Positions 38,901-47,773 of a stretch of 64,000 nt of DNA are shown piece by piece (position 1 is the first letter of the stretch; every line of letters starts with the position of its first letter). This DNA comes from Okeania sp. SIO2B3 (lineage in GTDB: Bacteria > Cyanobacteriota > Cyanobacteriia > Cyanobacteriales > Microcoleaceae): positions 92,350 to 156,349 of the forward strand of contig NZ_JAAHGH010000011.1 of the NCBI RefSeq assembly GCF_010672525.1. The letters run 5' to 3'. The notes beneath the pieces were generated by a model. That model did no database searches. It saw only the letters and a list, made by a program, of their open reading frames with translations, and had not been told where the DNA came from. Position numbers and translations under genes: made by a program.

Positions 38901-39954
38901 CAAACTGTTTATCTATAGTTGGTTCTAATTTAGTTTCTCCACCCTTTGCCAACTGAAAATCCTCAGCATTTTCCCGGCTATTCTCGACAATTTCTACATC
39001 AGGAATATCAGAAACAAACTGTTTATCTATAGTTGGTTCTAATTTAATTTCTCCACCCTTTGCCAACTGAAAATCCTCAGAATTTTCCCGGCTATTCTCG
39101 ACAATTTCTGAGTTAGGAATATCAGAAACAAACTGTTTATCTATAGTTGGTTCTAATTTAGTTTCTCCACTCTTTGCTAACTGGAAATCCTCAGAATTTT
39201 CCCGGCTATTTTCGACAATTTCTGAGTTAGGAATATCAGAAACAAACTGTTTATCTATAGTTGGTTCTAATTTAGTTTCTCCACCCTTTGCCAACTGGAA
39301 ATCCTCAGAATTTTCCCGGCTATTCTCGACAATTTCTGAGTTAGGAATATCAGAAACAAACTGTTTATCTATAGTTGGTTCTAATTTAGTTTCTCCACCC
39401 TTTGCCAACTGAAAATCCTCAGAATTTTCCCGGCTATTCTCGACAATTTCTGAGTTAGGAATATCAGAAACAAACTGTTTATCTATACTTGGTTCTAATT
39501 TAGTTTCTACTATTTTATTGATTAGAGATAGTTGAGGAATATGTTGATTTTCAAAATTTTCTAAAGCGAAAGCGAAAAATTCTGCAAATTCCTTATTAAC
39601 AACAGAACTGTGTTTACTACTTAAACTTTTACCAATAATTACAGGTTTTGTAATTTCTCTAACCTTAATAAAATCATAAAAATCAAGTTTTACTGCTTCT
39701 TTTGACCAAGATATATCAGAAAAATTATTATCAATACTACCAAATACTTTTTTTGAAGGTAAATTAGACCCTAACTCTAAAAAATATTTAGTAGAAGAAA
39801 ATTTATTAAATTGTTTTCTTGAATTAATCGATATAGCAATAAAATTACTATCTATATCAGAATTACTCTTCGGTATTTTAGCATTAGCAGATTTTGAGAT
39901 TCCAAAAGTTGTTGAAGCCGCAAAAATGATCGCTAAGAACGGAGACAACCGCAT
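35977..39954 (-). CDS. Omp85/BamA-family outer membrane protein with a long N-terminal repeat region
   Basis: A 1325-aa protein. A signal peptide (MRLSPFLAIIFAASTTFGIS, cut near ANA-K) leads to a 125-residue linker, then thirteen 38-residue repeats plus a partial one (about 152-675). A Pro/Glu/Ser linker follows, then POTRA domains from about 740 (VAEVVVSGVDGELEDQVYQV onward), and a beta-barrel (about 960-1325) ending GIGERF with the terminal aromatic residue used for outer-membrane insertion. Omp85 proteins assemble or translocate outer-membrane proteins; the cyanobacterial form is related to chloroplast Toc75. Usual cyanobacterial members have about 600-850 aa, so the repeat block is an added part. 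It follows purC by 79 bp, a pairing known from other cyanobacteria. Confidence 0.92.
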   Translation of the reverse strand: MRLSPFLAIIFAASTTFGISKSANAKIPKSNSDIDSNFIAISINSRKQFNKFSSTKYFLELGSNLPSKKVFGSIDNNFSDISWSKEAVKLDFYDFIKVREITKPVIIGKSLSSKHSSVVNKEFAEFFAFALENFENQHIPQLSLINKIVETKLEPSIDKQFVSDIPNSEIVENSRENSEDFQLAKGGETKLEPTIDKQFVSDIPNSEIVENSRENSEDFQLAKGGETKLEPTIDKQFVSDIPNSEIVENSRENSEDFQLAKSGETKLEPTIDKQFVSDIPNSEIVENSRENSEDFQLAKGGEIKLEPTIDKQFVSDIPDVEIVENSRENAEDFQLAKGGETKLEPTIDKQFVSDIPDVEIVENSRENAEDFQLAKGGETKLEPTIDKQFVSDINTSEIVDNQSKDSQGFQLAKGAEIKLEPTTNQQFAAHIPELEIVENERENSQDLQFAKGAETKLEPTTNKQFDSDISNSEIVDNQSKDSQNFQLAKGGEIKLEPTIDKQFVSDIPTSEIVENSRENSEDFQLANGGEIKLEPTTNKQFAAHIPDVEIVENSRKNSEDFQLAKGVETKLEPTTNKQFAAHIPTSEIVDNQSKDSRDFQLAKGGEIKLDPTTNKQFAAHIPTSEIVENSRKNFQDLQLAKGRETKLEPTTDKKFASILSQEILFNGEITQNQQKFTSTLDPSDNLAQMPSPEEEVPEEPDSDTPPSAIESEEFTLSQSQPTEPSTEEAEPLVLVAEVVVSGVDGELEDQVYQVISTQAGRTTTRSQLQRDINAIFATGFFRNVKALPEDTPLGVRVTFEVEPNPVLNSVTIEGSQVFPESEVDRIFGEQYGETLNLKIFEGGVEQVNQWYQDNGYVLGQVIGAPQVSDDGAVTLEVAEGEIKDIQVRFVSAEGETTDEEGNLIEGRTREYIITREIQLQPGDIFQRETAEKDIRRVFGLGIFEDVTLGLEPAPDDPNKANVIVNIVEKSTGSLAFGGGVSSASGLFGTVSYQQQNIGGNNQKLGGEFQVGERLLLADISFTDPWVGGDDHRLSYTVNAFRRRAISVIFDSDDENDQRDVDLPNGDNPRVIRTGGGVSFTRPFIPNPFVEPEWTASLGLKYERVEIQDSDGDTEPRDELGNKLTVDDSGEDDLLTLQFGIVNDRRNNRRQPTSGSLLRFGTEQSIPIGSAEIALNRLRANYSFYIPVDFTKFVDGPEALAFNVQAGHIIGDLPPYEAFPLGGTNTVRGYDEGSVGAGRTFLLGTVEYRFPVFRFLGGALFIDAATVFDSQSSVIGNPGGVREKPGDGIGYGAGIRVQSPLGPIRVDYAINDEGDTRFHFGIGERF
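37930..39501 (-). repeat. 114-bp (38-aa) coding tandem repeat in the Omp85 gene
   Basis: Thirteen full units and one partial with consensus KLEPTIDKQFVSDIPNSEIV followed by ENSRENSEDFQLAKGGET. The 5' units differ by only a few bases, while 3' units mix two sub-types (DKQFVSDIP or NKQFAAHIP; ENSRENS or DNQSKDS), a pattern of repeated unequal exchange. The period keeps the frame open. No match to a known fold is apparent; the units are acidic and probably extended. Confidence 0.95.
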
Positions 39955-40033
39955 ATTATTCTATCCCCTACAATCCACACACCAGTTAAATTTTTCATAC
40001 AAACTGTAAAATTGTACACCATTGCCAGGGTTA

Positions 40034-40762
40034 TCAACCCGTCTGAGCCAAAATCCTTTCTAAGACTTGTTGATATGCTGTTTCTACATTACCAAGATCG
40101 CGACGGAAGCGGTCTTTGTCCATTACTCTCAAATTTGAATCAGTTTGAGATTGGTCCCAAAGTCGGCAGCTATCTGGACTTATTTCGTCCGCAAGAATCA
40201 AATTATTTTGCCAATCTAGGCCAAATTCGATTTTGAAGTCCACCAGAGTAATTTGACATTGATTAAAGAAATTTTTGAGAATGTCATTAATTTTTAGGGC
40301 AAAAGTCCGTATTTGCTCCAATTGTTCTGGGGTAGCTAGTTCCATTATTAAGAGGCGATCGCGTGTCAAAAGTGGGTCTTGAAGACTATCATTTTTATAG
40401 CAATATTCTACTAAGGGAAACTTCAAAATAGTTCCTTCTGCTAATCCAGTTTGTTTACAAAGACTACCCGCAGCAATATTTCTCACAATAACTTCGATCA
40501 GCAAAATTTTCACCTTTCGGACTCTCATTTTATCTGGTGCAGGACAGTCAATAAAATGAGTAGGTATACCATTAGCTTCCAGTAGTTTAAATATATGACT
40601 AGAAATAGTACAATTAATTCTACCTTTCCCAGTTATTGTGCCTCTTTTTTGAGCATTAAATGCTGTGGCATCATCTTTAAAAGAAGTAAGTAATATTTCT
40701 GGGTCGTCAGTAGTATATAAAATTTTTGCTTTACCTTCGTAAAGCTTTTGATTAGATGACAT
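40034..40762 (-). CDS. purC: Phosphoribosylaminoimidazole-succinocarboxamide synthase
   Basis: Joins CAIR with aspartate, using ATP, to make SAICAR in purine synthesis. The 242-aa product starts KLYEGKAKILYTTDDPEILL, has the nucleotide loop KDDATAFNAQKRGTITGKG, the EVIVRNIAAGSL segment (about 87-98) and DFKIEFGLDW plus LADEISPDSCRLWD (about 174-205), all family hallmarks. ATG 40762 is the first start. It lies directly upstream of the Omp85 gene on the same strand, as in Synechocystis, so they are likely co-transcribed. Confidence 0.97.
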   Translation of the reverse strand: MSSNQKLYEGKAKILYTTDDPEILLTSFKDDATAFNAQKRGTITGKGRINCTISSHIFKLLEANGIPTHFIDCPAPDKMRVRKVKILLIEVIVRNIAAGSLCKQTGLAEGTILKFPLVEYCYKNDSLQDPLLTRDRLLIMELATPEQLEQIRTFALKINDILKNFFNQCQITLVDFKIEFGLDWQNNLILADEISPDSCRLWDQSQTDSNLRVMDKDRFRRDLGNVETAYQQVLERILAQTG

Positions 40763-41179
40763 AAAAATTCTTGAATAGAAAGTAAAAATAGAGCGATGAG
40801 CGATCGTTATACCGTTTCACGAAACTCAGAAGTCAGAAGTGAGACTTGATCGGCTAAAAACTTTGACAAGACAATAGTTTCAGGCAATTATTTGACATTT
40901 AAAGGAGCGAAACCATTTGTGACATCCTTAAAGTGAATTGTTATTACTATAGCAATGTGCGCTGGCATATTTACAAATTGCAGGAGGTGTCCAATAGCTA
41001 AAAGCCTTATATTATCAGCAATTTATTCCCCCTTCCGGAGCTGTTGCCTTCCGGAGCTGTTGCCTGCGCACAGCGCTATAATTACTCTTTTATGTGCATA
41101 TCACAGTAGAAGCTTAATGTCAATATCTTAACAGGTGGAAAGATTGGTATAGACAAACAATAAGATTAGCTAAACCGTC

Positions 41180-41555
41180 GAGAAGCCTCACACCATAATT
41201 TTCAAGAGGAGTGTGAGATGAATCGGCGGTAAATGAATGGGACTCGACGTCCCATTCATTGACAAATTTTATGTTATAGTGGTATTAACCTGGGAAGCGC
41301 GAGCTAACAACTACCAGTGATGAACCATGAAAATCAAATAGGATATGGGGTTGTATCCCATAAATCCTAGTAATCTGTTGGGAGCGTAAAATCTTATTGC
41401 GGAACTAGGTGCGTAGCTTTTTGCTGTGCAAAAAGGGCGGCGGGGCATCCCGTCCTTAAAGCACGCGCTTGTCCGATGCAATAGCAGGACTGTGAAGCGA
41501 GAAGCCCACACTATACCGAATGGTTAGTGTGGGAGTATGTCACATTAAACAAAAT
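41180..41555 (+). mobile_element. Relic of an IS200/IS605-type right end with omegaRNA-like hairpins
   Basis: CGAGAAGCCCACACTATACC and GGTTAGTGTGGGAGTATGTC (about 41497-41540) form a stem-loop of the kind that closes TnpB guide RNAs and IS605 right ends in cyanobacteria. A second, similar GAGAAGCCTCACACC with GTGTGAGATGAATC lies at 41180-41226, followed by a perfect hairpin at 41234-41258 (TGAATGGGAC/GTCCCATTCA). No tnpA or tnpB frame remains. The call rests on remembered end structures. 40763-41179 holds only AT-rich DNA and a doubled TTCCGGAGCTGTTGCC at about 41034-41066. Confidence 0.5.
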
Positions 41556-41634
41556 TAATACTCAATGTCTTGCCTGAAAGTCTCTTTTCTGAGAGGATAA
41601 TAAAAGACCAAAATTTCTGCAATCAGATCGAGGA

Positions 41635-42018
41635 ATGAAACAGATGATGAATTGGACAAAATCTGTAGCAATGAGTACTTTATTATCAATTGCTGCTATT
41701 GGTAGTATGAGTCTTACTTCTGTAGCAGTAGGATCGCCTCAGAATACTAAAAGTGTAGAGCAGTCTATCACTATCCCCACTGAAGCTGAAGAGCAACTAG
41801 CTCATCGTTATGGTCATGGTCATAGGTCTTATGGTAGCTGTCGTCGAGTAGCAACTCGTCATCGCAACTTGCGAGTTAGGACACATCCTTGGGGTAGAAT
41901 TATAGGAGGTTTACATCCTGGTGCTCATGTCCGTGTTATTGGTTACCGTCATGGTTGGGCAAGAATTTCATCCCCTTATTATGGTTATGTATATAGTCGT
42001 TATTTGAGACATTGTTAA
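41635..42018 (+). CDS. Secreted SH3b-domain protein
   Basis: A 127-aa exported protein. A signal peptide (about 1-33, hydrophobic core SMSLTSVAVGS) is followed by a His/Tyr-rich stretch (AHRYGHGHRSYGSCRR) and a bacterial SH3 domain of about 60 residues (NLRVRTHPWGRIIGGLHPGA and GYRHGWARISSPYYGYVYSR). SH3b domains usually bind cell-wall peptides or act as adhesion modules. Two Cys (in GSCRR and the final HC) could form a disulfide. A good AGGA precedes ATG 41635. It is monocistronic. The target is unknown. Confidence 0.85.
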   Translation: MKQMMNWTKSVAMSTLLSIAAIGSMSLTSVAVGSPQNTKSVEQSITIPTEAEEQLAHRYGHGHRSYGSCRRVATRHRNLRVRTHPWGRIIGGLHPGAHVRVIGYRHGWARISSPYYGYVYSRYLRHC

Positions 42019-42052
42019 ACTTCACCAAAATCAAATAAATTTTGCTAGGAAA

Positions 42053-42082
42053 AATCGCGGATGACTAAGAGTTACCGCGATT
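42053..42082 (+). terminator. Hairpin after the SH3b gene
   Basis: AATCGCGG and CCGCGATT pair perfectly around a 14-nt loop, 35 nt after the stop codon. There is no T-run after it, so it may stabilise the 3' end rather than terminate by itself. The remaining 42083-42390 sequence shows no gene. Confidence 0.6.
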
Positions 42083-42390
42083 ATACTTCCGATAGCAACT
42101 GTGAAATTTCTGTACACCGCTTACGCTATTGCAGCATTATTGTCAAATCATCAAAAAATGTAATACCATCTCCGGTTTAATACTCATAAATAACTAATTA
42201 TACGGAACAGAGAATACGAAGATGGAGAAAGTTTTTTCTCACTAATTAATGCAGACATGATATAAAGTGAGATGTAGTTACAAGTCATAAGAATCAGTTT
42301 TTCTCACCGAAAATGTGAAGACAATGCAAATATAGAATCAAAAATCAAGAACGACAACGCAAACAACTAACAAAGCAAAAGGAGTCAAAA

Positions 42391-43272
42391 GTGAGCGATT
42401 CAATTATTGAATTACTAGATGAACTACCTAGTGATAATCTAACAGTAAAAACACTCAATGCTCTAGATTTCGTAGTACCTGGCGAGTGGGAAAATGTAGT
42501 AGGTTTTGATAAAACTATTGAAGTAATTACAGGTGAGACAGATGCAGACAGAATTATGGATATCCGCAATAAAGCGATCGAGCTATACAATGATGCCGAT
42601 AATGGATATCAGGGAGCTATATGGTATTACAACCTAGTTGATAATGTAGACGGCGCTCTTGCAGCAGCAGCTATGGCCGAAATAGTCAGTGAAAAAATCC
42701 CCTTTTTAAGCTTTTTAGGAAACTTAACTCCGAAAGCTGACACAACTCAATCTGTTGACCTGTGCCTAAAAATTGTAGCAGAGTTGATAGCTTATAGTAA
42801 ACTCAATGGTCTGCCCATTCTTAATCCAGGAGAATTTGTCACAAACCTGACTGAGGAGTATAGTGGTCCATCTCTAATGCGAATGGCTGCTTTAGTTTGT
42901 CTTGATGGTTTGATACCTCTAGGTCCAGACTTCCTGCAAAAAGTACAAGAGACCCTTGATGGAGAAGGTGAAAGTGCTTTTGCAGATAATGCAGTTTTTG
43001 GAGCAATTAGCGATACCATTCCTGGAGATGACAAATTTGGCTTTATTAGTGAGACCTTCGGAGCAGTTCAAGGGTGGATAGATAACTTGGTTGGGTCAGT
43101 TGGTTTAACCCCAGAAAGTATTTTTGACAAAATTGGTGGCTTTATCGACTTTTCCGATGACGCTTTAGATGTTGTAGCTGCATTTCTAGATAAAACCACA
43201 AATTACTTTCAACATACAGGCACTCAATCTGTAGCTAGAAAGTTGATACAGCGTGCAGCAGAAGAAGCTTGA
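42391..43272 (+). CDS. Hypothetical acidic helical protein, 293 aa
   Basis: I do not recognise a family. The start is GTG 42391, supported by AAAGGAG 7 nt upstream. The product is acidic, almost wholly alpha-helical, without a signal peptide. It contains moderately hydrophobic helices (AAAAMAEIVSEKIPFLSFLG, MRMAALVCLDGLIPLGPDF) and Gly/Asp linkers (DTIPGDDKFGFISETFG, DKIGGFIDFSDDALDV). The composition recalls helical-bundle proteins that associate with membranes. It stands alone between the SH3b gene and agrE. Confidence 0.65.
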   Translation: MSDSIIELLDELPSDNLTVKTLNALDFVVPGEWENVVGFDKTIEVITGETDADRIMDIRNKAIELYNDADNGYQGAIWYYNLVDNVDGALAAAAMAEIVSEKIPFLSFLGNLTPKADTTQSVDLCLKIVAELIAYSKLNGLPILNPGEFVTNLTEEYSGPSLMRMAALVCLDGLIPLGPDFLQKVQETLDGEGESAFADNAVFGAISDTIPGDDKFGFISETFGAVQGWIDNLVGSVGLTPESIFDKIGGFIDFSDDALDVVAAFLDKTTNYFQHTGTQSVARKLIQRAAEEA

Positions 43273-43308
43273 AGAAGGCAGAAGGCAGAAGGCAGAAGGC
43301 AGAAGGGA
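43272..43308 (+). repeat. Heptanucleotide tandem repeat (GGCAGAA)n
   Basis: Four to five copies of GGCAGAA begin right at the stop codon of the 293-aa gene. The rest of the 43273-43807 gap carries a doubled AATGGCCATTTGC-type palindrome (about 43580-43615) and a (GATAACT)n heptamer array at 43752-43783. Confidence 0.9.
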
Positions 43309-43807
43309 AAAGATAATTAACAAAGTCAGAAGTCAGAAGTTATTTTTGTAATGGGAATTTGAGCAAGCCTTCAAAAACCCGATCGCCATTTTCCGGCGGG
43401 GTTGCGCGACCCAATTATTTTGATAATTCTCATTTCCATACAAACTCCATTTGATGGTAACGCTACCGTGATAATATAAAGTCTTAGCCTTTTCAAACCA
43501 AAATGCCACTCCTAAATTATTTTGGGAGTGGGTTTTCCTTTGGCTATGGCGCTACGCGCAAGTCAGAGGTAAGTAGGGGCAAATGGCCATTTGCTGACGC
43601 AAAGCTGCCGAATGGCGCCCGTACAGAAGTTAGAAGTAATCCCTGACACTCGTTTGAGTGTTGATAATTGCCCTAACCTATATGCGTAGTGCTATATCAA
43701 ATAAATAGACTCAGTGGACCAATATACATGACCAAAAAATAGGGTCGGTAGTGATAACTGATAACTGACAACTGATAACTGAAATGACATCTACCCGGTA
43801 ATAAATT

Positions 43808-45919
43808 ATGAATGATTCAATTCGCTTTCTGATGTGTGCCCCTGACCACTATGACGTAGACTATGTAATTAATCCTTGGATGGAAGGAAATATTCATAAA
43901 TCCTCACGCGATCGCTCCGTTGAACAATGGTATAAACTCCACGACATTATTAAAGAAAACGCGGTCTTAGACCTAGTACCACCTCAAAAAGGATGGCCTG
44001 ACATGGTATTCACTGCCAATGCAGGTCTGATTCTGGGAAATACTGTTGTTCTCAGTCGTTTTTACCACAAGGAACGTCAAGGAGAAGAACCCCATTTCAA
44101 AGAATGGTTCCTAAATCAGGGTTTTATCGTTCACGAACTCCCCAAAGACCTCCCCTTTGAAGGAGCAGGAGATGCCCTCCTAGATAGAGAAGGTCGTTAT
44201 CTTTGGGCAGGATATGGTTTTCGTTCAGAATTAGACTCCCACCCACTTCTGGCAAAATGGCTCGACATCGAAGTACTATCACTGAGACTTATAGACGAGC
44301 GCTTTTATCATCTTGATACCTGCTTCTGTCCTCTAACAGGAGGTTACTTACTTTACTATCCTCCGGCATTCGACTCTTACTCCAACCGCCTAATTGAAAT
44401 GCGAGTGCCACCAGAAAAACGAATAACTGTCGCAGAAGCAGATGCAGTTAACTTTGCCTGCAATGCAGTTAACATTAACCAAACCATCATTATGAACAAG
44501 GTGAGTGAAAGCTTGAAATCACTCCTTACCGAAGTAGGTTTCAACGTCATTGAAACACCTCTAAGTGAATTTCTCAAAGCAGGCGGTGCAGCTAAATGCC
44601 TCACTCTGAGAGTTACAGAGCCAATTATACCCGATCGTTATGCCGTTGTCCAAGTTGAAAGTCGTACCATTCGTATGGAAGGACATTTACTAGACTCTGG
44701 TTTGATCAACCAAGCTTTAGATTTAATAGTTGAAGGTGGGGGTAGTTTCAAAGTACTCAACTTTAATCTCGGAGAACAACGTCAAAGCACTTCCCTTGCT
44801 GAAGTGAAAGTTTCTGCACCTTCCCATGAGGTCATGGAAGAAATAATGAGTCAACTCATTGACATTGGTGCATTAGTGCCAACTGAAGATGTGGAGGATG
44901 CTAAGTTGGAGTCAGTGGAACAAGATGGTGTTGCCCCTGATGATTTTTATGTATCTACTATTTATCCTACTGAAGTTAGAGTCAAAGGTCAGTGGATACG
45001 AGTACAAAATCAAAGGATGGATGGAGCGATCGCCATTACTGAAACTGACGGTAAGATTCAAGCAAAATGTAAAGTGTTGCGGGATGTAAAAATTGGCGAA
45101 AAAGTTGTGGTAGATACGATCGGTCTACGCTCTATCCGCAAAACAGAATCCCGTGAAAAACGAAATAAAGAAGAGTTCAGCTTTATGTCTTCTGGCGTTT
45201 CTAGCGAACGTAGAGTAGAATTGGTTGTCGAACAAGTAGCTTGGGAATTACGGCAAATTCGCGATCGCGGAGGCAAAATAGTAGTTACAGCAGGTCCAGT
45301 TGTGATTCACACTGGTGGTAGCGAACATTTAGCACATTTGATTCGTCAAGGATATGTGCAAGCGTTGTTGGGTGGTAATGCTATAGCAGTTCACGATATT
45401 GAACAATCACTGATGGGAACTTCCCTTGGTGTAGATATGAAACAGGGAGTTGCTGTTCATGGTGGGCATCGACATCATCTGAAGACTATTAATACTATTC
45501 GGCGTTGTGGTAGCATTGCTCAAGCAGTTGAGACTGGTGTTTTGAAAAAGGGTGTGATGTATGAGTGTGTTCAGAATAATGTACCCTTCTGTTTAGCAGG
45601 TTCGATTCGTGATGACGGACCTCTACCTGATACTCAGATGGATTTGATTAAGGCACAGGAAGAATATACAGAGTTGTTGAAAGGTGCGGATATGGTTTTG
45701 ATGTTGTCAACTATGTTGCATTCTATTGGGGTGGGGAATATGACACCTGCTGGAGTGAAGATGGTTTGTGTGGATATTAATCCGGCAGTGGTGACTAAAT
45801 TGAGCGATCGCGGTTCTATTGAATCAGTGGGAGTTGTGACTGATGTTGGTTTGTTCCTAAGTTTATTGGTTGCCCAGTTGGAGCAGTTGACAAGTCCTTA
45901 TTCTGTAGCTCAAGCATAA
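43808..45919 (+). CDS. agrE: Arginine dihydrolase fused to a LOR/SDH (ornithine cyclodeaminase-type) domain
   Basis: A 703-aa fusion known in cyanobacteria as ArgZ/AgrE. The N-terminal amidinotransferase-fold domain (1-270) converts arginine to ornithine, CO2 and two ammonia; its N71 (FTANAGL) and nucleophile C264 (GGAAKCLTLR) are present at the expected positions, with FEGAGDAL as an acidic loop. Residues 285-380 form a linker with ACT-like character. Residues about 385-700 are the LOR/SDH domain (TAGPVVIHTGGSEHLAHLIR, GGHRHHLKTINTIRR), which in Anabaena makes proline from ornithine. The enzyme serves nitrogen release, for example from cyanophycin. It is monocistronic. Confidence 0.93.
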   Translation: MNDSIRFLMCAPDHYDVDYVINPWMEGNIHKSSRDRSVEQWYKLHDIIKENAVLDLVPPQKGWPDMVFTANAGLILGNTVVLSRFYHKERQGEEPHFKEWFLNQGFIVHELPKDLPFEGAGDALLDREGRYLWAGYGFRSELDSHPLLAKWLDIEVLSLRLIDERFYHLDTCFCPLTGGYLLYYPPAFDSYSNRLIEMRVPPEKRITVAEADAVNFACNAVNINQTIIMNKVSESLKSLLTEVGFNVIETPLSEFLKAGGAAKCLTLRVTEPIIPDRYAVVQVESRTIRMEGHLLDSGLINQALDLIVEGGGSFKVLNFNLGEQRQSTSLAEVKVSAPSHEVMEEIMSQLIDIGALVPTEDVEDAKLESVEQDGVAPDDFYVSTIYPTEVRVKGQWIRVQNQRMDGAIAITETDGKIQAKCKVLRDVKIGEKVVVDTIGLRSIRKTESREKRNKEEFSFMSSGVSSERRVELVVEQVAWELRQIRDRGGKIVVTAGPVVIHTGGSEHLAHLIRQGYVQALLGGNAIAVHDIEQSLMGTSLGVDMKQGVAVHGGHRHHLKTINTIRRCGSIAQAVETGVLKKGVMYECVQNNVPFCLAGSIRDDGPLPDTQMDLIKAQEEYTELLKGADMVLMLSTMLHSIGVGNMTPAGVKMVCVDINPAVVTKLSDRGSIESVGVVTDVGLFLSLLVAQLEQLTSPYSVAQA

Positions 45920-46533
45920 CTTTAGAAGTTGGTGGTGGTGCATTGTAATAGTAGTGCATTGTCATTATTCTTGTTACCAGGCACGGCAGTGGGAGCATCT
46001 TGCTCCCGTGCTAATACCGTTTCACTAAAGTCATAAGTCATATCAAATCTGGTAGCATCGGTATAAAATCTTTTGAAGTAGGAGGACTGAGTCAACCCAC
46101 CCCTCGCCCCTCCCCCGACCGTGGAGGGGAAAGACCGAGTCAGGAGGGAAAAAATTTATCAGGACTTACGCATGCAACTCCCTTGAAAACAGCATATGTA
46201 GGGGCGTTTTGCTCCGCAACATATAAAGCGGAGCTTTGCGTTAGCAGATTGTATGACGATAGTTATATCATGTCCGTTGGGGCGCGTTTGTGTAAACCTA
46301 AGGGTGAATATCTACAGGAAATTTAGGTTTTTTTCTTGCTCAATAGCCTTCCTCCCTCTTCCCTCTTCCCTCTTCCCTCTTCCTTCTTTCCTCTTCCTTC
46401 TTCCTTATTAATTGTTGAATCCTACCTGCTCGCTCATTCCCCGTTCCTCCTGTCTTCCCCTCCACAGTCGGGGTGAGGGGTGGGTTGTCTCCTACCCCTA
46501 CTAAAAGACTAGTGAAGCGCAAACCCTAAGTAA
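45920..46533. repeat. Patchwork of one-ended repeats after agrE
   Basis: No gene is supported. In order: the dispersed GGGAGCATCTTGCTCCCGTG palindrome (about 45990), an ATACCGTTTCACTAAAG motif (46015), a G-rich palindrome (about 46094-46130), a family-2 end GGACTTACGCA (46162) with its inner palindrome, a family-3 end TATCATGTCCG (46266), a (TCTTCCC)n heptamer array (about 46352-46384) and a family-1 end CTAGTGAAGCGCAAACCC (46509-46526). None of these has its partner end nearby, so they look like deletion remnants. Confidence 0.7.
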
Positions 46534-46711
46534 AGTCTTTCAATGACTTTTATTATTAATAACATTCTTGATTTCATTCTTGGTATCAGAACTAATTCTC
46601 ATAAGAAGAGAAAAGTTATGGCCAATCACTAAAGTCAGCTTTTTTCTCAATGCGTCAAGTTATAGAAGCTAATGAGTGAAAATGTCTAATTTATTGAATT
46701 GATTAATACTA

Positions 46712-46888
46712 ATACCATTTCTCAAAAATAATGCTATACTTATGCAAAACTTCAATGATTAAGTAATTAGTAGAATTCAATAACGTGAAAAGCGATTATT
46801 AGCAAGTAGCGTGTTAATTATTCTTATGTTTACTATTCCCCTACTCCCCCCCTCAAGAAAACATAGAAAAGTTTTTGAGATTTGGTAT
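46712..46888. mobile_element. MITE-like element, family 7, copy 2
   Basis: ATACCATTTCTCAAAAA at the left and the inverse of ATACCAAATCTCAAAAA at the right bound 177 bp; the interior block TTAATTATTCTTATGTTT is shared with 19852-20061. The remaining DNA from 46889 to 47434 is AT-rich without a gene; it should contain the promoter of the mrp operon. Confidence 0.65.
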
Positions 46889-47434
46889 AATCTGGCCACT
46901 TTTAACCAAGCACAACAAAAATAATTTTTATTTTTCTTAAGCACCCAAGGCAGAATTAATACTTCATCCAACCAGCTATCAGAACTCATATTAAATGTCT
47001 CTTCTCTTTTGACCCAATTTCATGTTTAATAATGTATAGCATATTGGTAGCTAATGTAGTATAGCTTAATCTTAATCCCAGTTAAGCAATTGGCTGAACA
47101 TCTAAGAACCCTTTACTTCATTAAGCCCAAACTGCTATAAATTTTAGATAACTTGAAAATAAAAAAGAGTAGTTAGCCAGGGAAATAGAAATTAATTATG
47201 TATTGACTAAAGAAGAGATGACTTGAATCTGAGGTTTTCTAATCTATTTTTTGCAATTGTCAAATATGCTCATGTTAATTCAATTTAATCAGTTGATTTC
47301 AACTGCCATAAGTCTTTGATTATTTGCGAAATCCATTAATGATATTACCTTAATCATGGAGATTTAATCATTAATTTTTTGTGAATTCAACATTAATTTC
47401 CTGCAAAAAAATAACAATTAATTAGCTGATTTAT

Positions 47435-47773
47435 ATGTTAGAAGCTTGTATATTTTTAACCATATTATTTGGATTTTTCGGCATCATCTTTAAGAAAAAT
47501 CTGGTGATGAAAATCGTCTCAATGGATATTATGAGTACGGGAGTTATTGCCTATTATGTGCTAGTAGCATCCCTAGATGGTTTGTTTACACCAATTGCGG
47601 ATAAAACCAAAAATGTTGCTTATTCCGACCCTGTTCCCCAGGCCGTTATCTTAACAGCAATTGTAATTGGCTTTTCAATTCAAGCTTTGATGTTGGTGGG
47701 TGTGATGAAGTTGGCAAAAGATAATCCCACTTTGGAAACTAGCGCAATCGAAGAAAATAACACACCATCATGA
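47435..47773 (+). CDS. mnhC: Mrp-type Na+/H+ antiporter subunit C (NuoK-like)
   Basis: A 112-aa membrane protein with three hydrophobic helices (MLEACIFLTILFGFFGIIF, MSTGVIAYYVLVASLDG, AVILTAIVIGFSIQALMLVG). It contains the conserved PQAVILTAIVIG stretch that marks MrpC against NuoK. It is the first gene of the mrp operon, whose multi-subunit complex exchanges sodium for protons in the inner membrane and relates to complex I. A 214-bp repeat-filled gap separates it from mnhD, unusual in a unit that is otherwise overlapping. Confidence 0.9.
   Translation: MLEACIFLTILFGFFGIIFKKNLVMKIVSMDIMSTGVIAYYVLVASLDGLFTPIADKTKNVAYSDPVPQAVILTAIVIGFSIQALMLVGVMKLAKDNPTLETSAIEENNTPS

Noticed and set aside
41311-41511. 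66-aa minus-strand frame in the IS605-like relic
   Set aside because: It lies over structured RNA-like sequence in antisense and has no protein-like conservation that I can recognise.
46777-46989. 70-aa minus-strand frame after agrE
   Set aside because: Most of it is inside a MITE-like element and the rest has no recognisable feature.
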